64,000 nt of DNA from DGNJ01 sp002388905 (GTDB taxonomy: Bacteria > Pseudomonadota > Gammaproteobacteria > Pseudomonadales > Porticoccaceae): NCBI GenBank assembly GCA_036843405.1, contig DAITSJ010000020.1:1-64000 (forward strand), read 5' to 3'. This document shows, in pieces, positions 43,558 to 50,231 of the stretch. The translations under genes and the position numbers were made by a program. The stretch's first letter is position 1. Each line of letters starts with the position of its first letter. A model generated the notes under the pieces. The model had not been told where the DNA came from. It did no database searches and worked only from the letters and a program-made list of their open reading frames with translations.

Positions 43558-44309
43558 CGATGATTGCCCAGGTTCGGCGGATGCTCACACAATGATACGA
43601 GCAGGCACTTGAGGCGCGGGATGGAACTTTCCATCACTTCCCTTATCTGGGCCACGGTGATGGGATCGAGCGACTTGCCTGCCGCCGGATTGACCACCAG
43701 CGCCAGGCAGGCATAGGGAATATCCAGTTCCCGGGCCAGGGCCGCCTCCGGCATCCCCGTCATTCCCACCAGGTCGCAGCCGTCCCGCTCCAGGCGCACG
43801 ATTTCCGCGGCGGTTTCCAGGCGCGGCCCCTGAACCACCCCGTAAACCCCGGAATCGAACAGCTTCATGCCGCACCTGGCGGCGGCGGAGAGGAGCGCCT
43901 TGCGCATACCGCCGTGATAGGGAAAGGTGAAGTCCATGTGCTCCAGTGCTGTATCCACGCAGTCGATATAGGTGAATTCCCGGCCCCAGGTATAATCGAT
44001 GAGTTGATCGGGAACCACCAGCACACCGGCACCCATGGTCTGGGTGATACCCCCCACGGCGTTGATGGCCACCACCGCATCCACCCCCAGCTGGTGCAGG
44101 GCGGCGATATTGGCCCGGTAGTTGATACAGTGGGGAGGGATGGTGTGTTCGGGACCATGACGGTTGAGGAAAAAAACCGTCTGCCCCTTCATGTCGCCTT
44201 TGATAATAGGACCTGACGGTGCCCCCCAGCGGGTCTCCACGGTCAGGACTTCGGCATGGTCAAGGGCCATGCGTTCAAGCCCCGTTCCCCCGATGATGGC
44301 GATCTTCAT
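43542..44309 (-). CDS. mtnP: S-methyl-5'-thioinosine phosphorylase
   Basis: MTAP/PNP-family purine nucleoside phosphorylase of 255 residues in the methylthioadenosine salvage route. Visible motifs: I-I-G-G-T-G-L near the N-terminus, R-H-G-P-E-H (phosphate and ribose site), I-N-A-V-G-G-I, and V-V-Q-G-P-R-L-E-T-A-A-E-I with G-M-T-G-M-P-E. The Pseudomonas gene at the same position (PA3004) encodes a methylthioinosine-specific enzyme, so I name it after that; adenosine specificity cannot be excluded by eye. The start overlaps the mscS stop by 4 bp (ATGA), suggesting co-translation. Confidence 0.88.
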   Translation of the reverse strand: MKIAIIGGTGLERMALDHAEVLTVETRWGAPSGPIIKGDMKGQTVFFLNRHGPEHTIPPHCINYRANIAALHQLGVDAVVAINAVGGITQTMGAGVLVVPDQLIDYTWGREFTYIDCVDTALEHMDFTFPYHGGMRKALLSAAARCGMKLFDSGVYGVVQGPRLETAAEIVRLERDGCDLVGMTGMPEAALARELDIPYACLALVVNPAAGKSLDPITVAQIREVMESSIPRLKCLLVSLCEHPPNLGNHRYSSG

Positions 44310-45454
44310 TGAGTCCGGCTCCCCTCGTTCTTATCGCTGTTCCGACCATTACCGCCCGGCAATTCCGGGTTGGCCAGGTTGATGGTGTCGGGCAAGTGTA
44401 CCGTGGAGGTGGGAAAGGCCACCTCGGCGCCGTGGGACTCAATGATCCCGGCGACCCTGAACAGCACATCCTGCTTGACCTGGTGGTAGTGTACCCAGTT
44501 GACCGTGCGGGTGAAGGTGTAAACAAAGAAATCCAGGGACGAACTGGCAAACTTGTTGAAATTGACGATCAGCGTCTGCTGCTGGTCGATTTCCTCATGG
44601 TTCTCAAGCATGGCCTTAACCTCGGCCACGATCGACGGCAGTGCCGCCACGTCGCAGTAGCGAATGCCCACGGTTTCGAAAATGCGCCGATTAAGCATGC
44701 GTGAGGGGTTTTCCAGGGAAACCTGGTTGAAAACCGAATTGGGCACGTACAGGGGCCGCTTGTCGAAAGTGCGAATCCGGGTCAGGCGCCAGCCAATGTC
44801 CTCCACCGTGCCCTCGATCTCCCGGTCCGGAGAGCGCACCCAGTCCCCCACGGCGAAGGGCCGGTCCAGATAGATCATGATGGCACCGAAGAAATTGGCG
44901 AGCAGGTCCTTGGCCGCAAAACCCACCGCCAGGCCGCCCACGCCGCCGAAGGCGATGACGCCGGAAATGCTGTAGCCAAAGACCTGCATGCAGATCAGCA
45001 CCGCGCTGATAATCACCGTGGCGCGGAGCAGCTTACCCACCGCCTGGACGGTGGTTTCGTCCAGGGGCTCGGCCATGTATTCCGGGTGGACCAGGTTGCG
45101 CTCGGCGCGCTTGATCAATTGCACCAGGAACAGGGCCACCAGGAAAACCACCACAACCTTGTTGGCCGGCACCAGGATCTGCTGCCAATCCGAGCCGGTA
45201 CGGCGGGAACCGATAATGGCGGCCAGGTTGACGCCGACAATCCAGATAAACCAGACCGCCGGCCTTCGGAACGCCTCGATAAAGGCGTCGTCCCATACGG
45301 TCTTCGAACGATTGGCCCGCTCCTCCAGCTTGAGGATGATCCGGTTGGCGACATAGCCCAGAACCAGGGCGGAAAAAACGATGACAATGATTTCGATCCA
45401 CCAGACATGCGCCTGACCGACGTACGATTTCAGCCAGCTCTCCAACATCTGCAT
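44306..45454 (-). CDS. Small-conductance mechanosensitive channel (MscS family)
   Basis: Inner-membrane channel of 382 residues. Three to four helices are followed by the pore helix pattern F-G-G-V-G-G-L-A-V-G-F-A-A-K-D-L-L-A-N, the MscS hallmark. The cytoplasmic beta domain shows F-A-V-G-D-W-V and P-N-S-V-F-N-Q-V-S-L-E-N-P-S. It protects against hypo-osmotic shock. GGAG lies 9 bases before the ATG. It sits between nagZ and mtnP, 17 bp after nagZ on the same strand. Confidence 0.9.
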   Translation of the reverse strand: MQMLESWLKSYVGQAHVWWIEIIVIVFSALVLGYVANRIILKLEERANRSKTVWDDAFIEAFRRPAVWFIWIVGVNLAAIIGSRRTGSDWQQILVPANKVVVVFLVALFLVQLIKRAERNLVHPEYMAEPLDETTVQAVGKLLRATVIISAVLICMQVFGYSISGVIAFGGVGGLAVGFAAKDLLANFFGAIMIYLDRPFAVGDWVRSPDREIEGTVEDIGWRLTRIRTFDKRPLYVPNSVFNQVSLENPSRMLNRRIFETVGIRYCDVAALPSIVAEVKAMLENHEEIDQQQTLIVNFNKFASSSLDFFVYTFTRTVNWVHYHQVKQDVLFRVAGIIESHGAEVAFPTSTVHLPDTINLANPELPGGNGRNSDKNEGSRTQ

Positions 45455-45471
45455 TTATTGTTCTCCGTCGT

Positions 45472-46482
45472 TCAGTTTGTCAATTCACCTAGACGCGATA
45501 CCGTTTCACCATAGCGCGCCTCCTCCCGAAGCCCATCCCAGGTCCATGAACGCCGCGCAGCCATGCCCTGTAACCGCCCGGAGGGTTCAAAGCCGGTTTC
45601 CTCCAGGGCCTCGAGCACCTCCAGGGCACCGCGCCGGTTGTTGCAGACCAGCACCATATCGCAACCCGCTTCCAGGGCCAGCCGGGCCCGTTGCGCGTAC
45701 CCGCCCGCCTGCTCGGCACCGGCCATGGACAGGTCGTCGCTGAAGATCGCACCGCCAAAGCCCAGTTTTTCCCGGAGTTCCCCCTGCAGCCAGCGCCGGG
45801 AGAAACCGACACACTGATCATCCACCCGGGGAAAAACGATATGGGCCGGCATGACAGCGTCCAGTTGTGTCGCCAGGCGCCGGAAAGGCACCAGGTCCCG
45901 AGCTTCGAGTTCGGCCAGGCCGCGATTGTCCACAGGCGTCTCCAGGTGACTGTCGGCGATGACCCCTCCGTGGCCGGGAAAATGCTTGCCCGTGGCCGCC
46001 ATGCCGGCTTCGTGCATGCCTTCGACAAAAAGCGCCGCCGCCTGGGCCACTTTTTCAGGATCGTCGGCAAAGGCCCGGTCTGCGATCACGGAGCAATGGT
46101 GCGCATCGACATCGAGGACGGGAGCGAAGCTGAAGTCGATACCGGATGCGAGAACTTCCGCCGCCATCAGCCAGCCGGCATCGCGCAGGAGAGACCCGTC
46201 CCTGTCATCGATCCGGTACCGTGCTCCCAGGGCCGCCATGGACGGCAGCCGGGTATAGCCCTCCCGAAGGCGTTGGACGCGACCGCCCTCCTGGTCCACG
46301 GCCAGCAGCAGTTGGGGCCGCAACTCGCGCAGACTCGCGGCCAGATCCGCCACCTGACTGCGACAGCGAATATTGCGGGCAAAGAGAATGACCCCGCCCA
46401 CGGCGGGATGGCGCACGAGTTGCTGTTCCTCATCGCTGAGCGCGTAGCTGTCGAGGTCCAGCATCAGGGGACCGGGCACCAT
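45472..46482 (-). CDS. nagZ: Beta-N-acetylhexosaminidase NagZ
   Basis: Cytoplasmic GH3 glycosidase of 336 residues that removes GlcNAc from anhydromuropeptides during cell-wall recycling and so influences AmpC-type induction. Motifs: L-A-V-D-Q-E-G-G-R-V-Q-R, K-H-F-P-G-H-G with the following D-S-H (general acid/base dyad), and the nucleophile D in F-S-D-D-L-S-M. I prefer ATG 46482 with AGGAG 7 bases upstream over the ATG ten codons earlier. The genes around it follow the Pseudomonas order. Confidence 0.95.
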   Translation of the reverse strand: MVPGPLMLDLDSYALSDEEQQLVRHPAVGGVILFARNIRCRSQVADLAASLRELRPQLLLAVDQEGGRVQRLREGYTRLPSMAALGARYRIDDRDGSLLRDAGWLMAAEVLASGIDFSFAPVLDVDAHHCSVIADRAFADDPEKVAQAAALFVEGMHEAGMAATGKHFPGHGGVIADSHLETPVDNRGLAELEARDLVPFRRLATQLDAVMPAHIVFPRVDDQCVGFSRRWLQGELREKLGFGGAIFSDDLSMAGAEQAGGYAQRARLALEAGCDMVLVCNNRRGALEVLEALEETGFEPSGRLQGMAARRSWTWDGLREEARYGETVSRLGELTN

Positions 46483-46784
46483 GTAAGACTCCTGGTTGGG
46501 GTGAGCGGACATTATGAATCCCGGCAGACGTTGTCAATACGGCGCCCGCAATGGGCTTTTTAGACGATTTTCTCATAATCGGGATCAATCGCTATCCCAA
46601 GGCGAAATTAGGGACAAACCGGGTCGAATCAAAATCACTGGAAAATAAGCAGGTTACAGAAGGTACTGGCGACGATTTCTGGATACATGCTGTTTCCCGG
46701 CGTTTGCCACCAGACTGCCGGTACTGTCAGGTGGGCAGCCAGAATGCTATTTTCCCAATGAGCGTCAAACAGGAGCGACAGGCT
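46483..46784. other. Intergenic region between nagZ and the 46785 gene
   Basis: About 300 bp, more AT-rich than its surroundings, lying between divergent genes, so it should contain both promoters. I see no tRNA, strong hairpin or convincing hexamer pair. An in-frame extension of the 46785 gene crosses it but has no protein-like character before the final codons. In Pseudomonas the psrA regulator gene occupies this general position; it is absent here. Confidence 0.4.
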
Positions 46785-47102
46785 ATGGCCAAACAAATAC
46801 CTGTAATAGGTGAGTGGTACCAGGATGCCGCCGAGGATGTCTTATTCGAAGTGGTGGCAGTGGACGAAGACGCCGGCACCATTGAAGTTCAATACGAGGC
46901 CGGCGAAGTGGGAGAGTTCGATTTCGACAACTGGATGCAACTGGTGGTCCTTCCGGCCGAGGCACCGGAGGACTGGCGGGTGCCCTACGAACTCAGCGAC
47001 GACGACGGGCAGGACCCGGACGATGTCTATATGCCCGGCGCCTTCGACGATCCCTTGGCATCCATAGAAACCGACTCCTTCTACGGTCTCGACGATTTTT
47101 AA
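46785..47102 (+). CDS. Small acidic conserved protein (DUF6763-like)
   Basis: Acidic 105-residue cytoplasmic protein: M-A-K-Q-I-P-V-I-G-E-W-Y-Q-D, then F-E-V-V-A-V-D-E-D-A-G-T-I-E-V-Q-Y, a compact beta-rich pattern, and a very acidic tail. I believe this corresponds to a family of unknown function found in Pseudomonadales relatives (DUF6763); the number is from memory and should be checked. AGGAG is about 10 bases upstream of ATG 46785; an upstream ATG at 46759 would add eight or nine residues. No functional prediction. Confidence 0.75.
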   Translation: MAKQIPVIGEWYQDAAEDVLFEVVAVDEDAGTIEVQYEAGEVGEFDFDNWMQLVVLPAEAPEDWRVPYELSDDDGQDPDDVYMPGAFDDPLASIETDSFYGLDDF

Positions 47103-47398
47103 CTGCGGACGGTGTCACCCGGTACGGCGGTGTCCTGGCACACCCGAAGCATTTCTGTGGGCCGGACATCCTGATACAGCCCCACCGCGCTCTGCGAGCG
47201 TCCTTTGCCATCCTTGTAACTTAAAAACTTGACCGCCATCACATTTCTCATCAGAGCTGCCGCCAAACGCCGGCTGCTTATGAGTCCTGTTAACTCGTTC
47301 TGATACCATTCCCCTCTTGATCGGCCGGGCCCGGCGGCGCCTGCCCGTTGGCTGTAATCGCCCGCCACCGCTATCAAACCTGCCCAGGAGTTGTACGA
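47103..47398. other. Intergenic region upstream of pilU
   Basis: About 296 bp without a clear gene. A minus-strand reading of about 50 codons ending at 47099 (containing A-V-K-F-L-S-Y-K-D-G-K and A-V-G-L-Y-Q-D-V) looks protein-like in composition, but it has no convincing start signal and I recognise no family. The CCAGGAG ribosome-binding site of pilU is at its right end. Confidence 0.4.
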
Positions 47399-48583
47399 AT
47401 GAACTTCGATCAGTACCTGACGCTTCTCGCCCGGAAAGGCGGCTCGGATCTCTACCTGAGCACAGGCGCGCCTGCCGCCGCCAAATTTCACGGCAAGCTG
47501 GTCAAGGTCGGCAACGAGCCCCTGAAGCCGGGGGAAATCAACGAGGTCGCCCAGCAGATCATGGACGAGGAGCAGCGCCGGGAATTCGACACGGAACTGG
47601 AAATGAACCTGGCCTACAGTATCAGCCGCGTGGGCCGGTTCCGGATCAATATCTTCAAGCAGCGCAACGAAGTGTCCATTGTCGCGCGCAACATCGTCAC
47701 CGAAATCCCCTCCGCCGACAGCCTGGGCCTGCCGCCGATCCTAAAGGACACGGTCATGCAAAAACGCGGCCTGGTTCTTTTTGTGGGCGCCACCGGCTCG
47801 GGGAAATCCACCTCTCTGGCCGCACTCATCGATCATCGCAACAGCAATTCCGGCGGCCATATCATAACTATCGAGGACCCGGTGGAATTTATCCACTCAC
47901 ACAAAAAAAGCATCATCAACCAGCGAGAGGTAGGCGTCGACACACGCAGTTTTCAGGCGGCACTGAAGAATACCCTGCGCCAGGCACCGGATGTGATACT
48001 GATCGGCGAGATCCGGGACCGGGAGACCATGGAGCACGCCATCGCCTTCGCCGAGACCGGCCACCTGTGCATCTCCACCCTCCATGCCAACAACGCCAAC
48101 CAGGCACTGGACCGGATCATCAATTTTTTTCCGGAGGAGCGCCGCAATCAGCTGCTGATGGACCTGTCTCTCAATCTCCGGGCGTTCGTCTCCCAGCGCC
48201 TGATCCCCACCGTCGACGGCAAACGGGCGGCGGCCTTCGAAATCCTCCTGGGGACACCAACGGTCAGCAAGCTGATCAACGACGGCCACATCGGGGAGAT
48301 CAAGGAAATCATGGAAAAATCGGAGAACCTGGGCATGCAGACATTCGACGGCGCTCTTTTCCACCTCTATGAATCCGGGCGCATCAGTCTCGAAGATGCC
48401 CTGAAAAACGCGGATTCCGCCAACAATCTTCGCCTGCGCATCAAACTGCACAGTGAGAACGGCAAAAAACTCCTTGCCGAGACCGATACCGGCGAGACAG
48501 AAAGCGCGAGCGATATCTCGGCCATGGAGCTGAGCCTGGAAACGGTGGATGAGGAGGACGAGGAAGAAGGGCCGGGTTCCTGA
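47399..48583 (+). CDS. pilU: Type IV pilus retraction ATPase PilU
   Basis: Hexameric secretion-type ATPase of 394 residues. Walker A G-A-T-G-S-G-K-S-T, I-E-D-P-V-E-F-I, G-E-I-R-D-R-E-T and the histidine box H-L-C-I-S-T-L-H-A-N-N-A-N-Q-A-L-D-R are visible. That last stretch and N-L-R-A-F-V-S-Q-R-L mark PilU rather than PilT. PilU assists PilT in pilus retraction under load. The C-terminus is a long acidic tail. No pilT or other pilus gene is in the window. ATG 47399 has CCAGGAG 8 bases upstream; the frame is open 17 codons further but without support. Confidence 0.9.
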   Translation: MNFDQYLTLLARKGGSDLYLSTGAPAAAKFHGKLVKVGNEPLKPGEINEVAQQIMDEEQRREFDTELEMNLAYSISRVGRFRINIFKQRNEVSIVARNIVTEIPSADSLGLPPILKDTVMQKRGLVLFVGATGSGKSTSLAALIDHRNSNSGGHIITIEDPVEFIHSHKKSIINQREVGVDTRSFQAALKNTLRQAPDVILIGEIRDRETMEHAIAFAETGHLCISTLHANNANQALDRIINFFPEERRNQLLMDLSLNLRAFVSQRLIPTVDGKRAAAFEILLGTPTVSKLINDGHIGEIKEIMEKSENLGMQTFDGALFHLYESGRISLEDALKNADSANNLRLRIKLHSENGKKLLAETDTGETESASDISAMELSLETVDEEDEEEGPGS

Positions 48584-48621
48584 CCCGGGCCCACGGCCCA
48601 CCCCTTGCCATTGGCGTAATA

Positions 48622-48637
48622 CTGTATACAATCCCAG
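48622..48637 (+). promoter_or_regulatory. LexA box upstream of lexA
   Basis: CTGTATACAATCCCAG fits the gammaproteobacterial SOS box CTG-N10-CAG, 24 bp before the lexA ATG. This indicates that lexA represses itself, as usual. Confidence 0.8.
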
Positions 48638-48661
48638 TACAGGCCACAAAGGACAACGCCG

Positions 48662-49273
48662 ATGGATGCCAAACTGACACCCCGACAGCAGCAGATCCTC
48701 GCACTGATTCGCGATGCGGTTGAAGAGACGGGATACCCCCCGACCCGTGCCGAGATAGCCAGGGCCCTGGGCTTCAAGTCCGCCAACGCCGCGGAGGAAC
48801 ACCTGCGCGCCATGGCGCGCAAGGGGGTTATCGAAATCATTCCGGGCACGTCCCGGGGCATCCGCCTGATCAACCACCACAGGGGCCTGCCGCTCGTGGG
48901 CCGTGTCGCGGCGGGCCAGCCCATTCTCGCCGAAGAGAATATCGAGGACCACTTCGAGGTCGCCAGCAGCCTTTTCCGCCCCGCCGCGGATTATCTGCTC
49001 AAGGTACGCGGCGACAGTATGCGCGACGACGGCATTCTTGACGGCGACCTGCTGGCCGTGCACAGGACCCATGTCGCCGACAGCGGCCAGCTGGTGGTTG
49101 CCCGGCTGGGCGAAGAAGTAACGGTAAAGCGGCTGAAAAAGTCCCAGAGCCGTCATCTGGTCACGCTGATGCCGGCCAACCCGGATTACGAGCCCATCGT
49201 CCTGGATTTACGGGAAACGGAACTGGCCATCGAGGGCCTGGGCGTTGGGGTTATTCGCACCTCGACGCACTGA
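48662..49273 (+). CDS. lexA: SOS repressor LexA
   Basis: Repressor of 203 residues. The winged-helix N-terminus shows L-T-P-R-Q-Q-Q-I-L and G-Y-P-P-T-R-A-E-I-A-R-A-L-G-F-K-S. The self-cleavage site is A-G in G-R-V-A-A-G-Q-P, and the S24 protease dyad is S in G-D-S-M-R and K in V-T-V-K-R-L. AAAGGA precedes the ATG and a LexA box lies upstream. The sulA-type gene that follows lexA in Pseudomonas is missing; the next gene is convergent. Confidence 0.96.
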   Translation: MDAKLTPRQQQILALIRDAVEETGYPPTRAEIARALGFKSANAAEEHLRAMARKGVIEIIPGTSRGIRLINHHRGLPLVGRVAAGQPILAEENIEDHFEVASSLFRPAADYLLKVRGDSMRDDGILDGDLLAVHRTHVADSGQLVVARLGEEVTVKRLKKSQSRHLVTLMPANPDYEPIVLDLRETELAIEGLGVGVIRTSTH

Positions 49274-49303
49274 ACAAGCGGCCCCCGCCCAATCGGGTAT
49301 GGG

Positions 49304-49555
49304 CTAGTGAAGAACCCGGTCCTTGGGTATGAGTTCGCCGCTGGTATCCAGGCTGCTTTCGTCCCCGATCTGCTCCACCACCTCGATACCGGCATCGATC
49401 ATGGCTTTGGCCACATCGAGGCTGGCATCCTGGAGGAAACCCTTGGCTTCGTCGGAAAAACTGATGCGAATCAGCGGCTCATCCGTATCGTCGGTGCGCT
49501 GCAGGGCAAAATCCCCGTCGGGGAGCATGACAATTTCGTAAAGGGATGCTGGCAT
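49304..49555 (-). CDS. Small conserved protein of unknown function
   Basis: Acidic 83-residue protein starting M-P-A-S-L-Y-E-I-V-M-L-P-D-G-D-F-A-L-Q-R and continuing with P-L-I-R-I-S-F-S-D-E-A-K. Beta strands followed by helices are suggested. The sequence has the feel of a conserved family from this gene neighbourhood, but I cannot name it. It has no signal peptide and no cysteines. It converges with lexA, 30 bp apart. A TACAAT hexamer lies about 35 bp upstream on the minus strand. Confidence 0.65.
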   Translation of the reverse strand: MPASLYEIVMLPDGDFALQRTDDTDEPLIRISFSDEAKGFLQDASLDVAKAMIDAGIEVVEQIGDESSLDTSGELIPKDRVLH

Positions 49556-49722
49556 TGACTAAAAGATTTGCAAAGTATGCCGGTATTGTACCAGCCACCC
49601 CCCTGCCATTGCACGACTTCCGGCAACCGGGCAACAGTGGCGATAGCCGGGATTTGCCGGCGGGGAAACGACAGGACCCGGTTCCGTAAACGCCGTTCGC
49701 TCCTCCGGACCGCGACCGGCCC

Positions 49723-50226
49723 CTAACACTCGAACATCACGCTTCGATGGCGTTCCACCAGCTCCCTCAGGCTTTCCAGCCAGCGGCCCACCTGGTCCTC
49801 GTCGAGAGCCGGCAATTCGTTGCCGCTATCAGTGACCGGGGCCAGAGGGATACGATCATCCTGCTCCATCGCGGATTCCCGTTCATCAACGCGATCGAAC
49901 CCGTCGAGCGTACGGAGCAACTGATTCAGCCAGCTCTGGTCATCCTGCTCCAGGTTTTTCATTTCCTGGGCTTCAGCGGGCCATTTTTCCCGGTCCATAA
50001 GGGCACGGGTCAGCGTGTCAACGTCGCTGAGCGCCTGGGGATCCGGGCACTGGTAGTTGGCGGCAATCTCCCGCAAATGGTGTCGGTACGCCTGAACAAG
50101 CTGGTAGACGGCGGATTCGGCCAGCACCCGCTGGAGGTGTCGGTTGTCGCGCCCCTGTTCCATCTGGCGGCATAACAGGGAGACGTGGAACAGCTTCTGG
50201 TTGACGGCGGAAAGATATGCATTCAT
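49723..50226 (-). CDS. DUF6586-type conserved protein
   Basis: Helical cytoplasmic protein of 167 residues: N-A-Y-L-S-A-V-N-Q-K-L-F-H-V-S-L-L, then long helices (V-Y-Q-L-V-Q-A-Y-R-H-H-L-R-E-I) and a C-terminal R-W-L-E-S-L-R-E-L-V-E-R-H-R. It matches my memory of the protein encoded just before topA in Pseudomonas (PA3009, DUF6586); the function is unknown. I set the start at ATG 50226, giving the family N-terminus, 5 bp after the topA stop. It is very probably co-transcribed with topA. Confidence 0.8.
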   Translation of the reverse strand: MNAYLSAVNQKLFHVSLLCRQMEQGRDNRHLQRVLAESAVYQLVQAYRHHLREIAANYQCPDPQALSDVDTLTRALMDREKWPAEAQEMKNLEQDDQSWLNQLLRTLDGFDRVDERESAMEQDDRIPLAPVTDSGNELPALDEDQVGRWLESLRELVERHRSVMFEC

Positions 50227-50231
50227 AGGGA

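Noticed and set aside
47897..49156. 419-codon minus-strand frame opposite pilU and lexA
   Set aside because: Spans two well-supported genes and their intergenic LexA box; no recognisable family.
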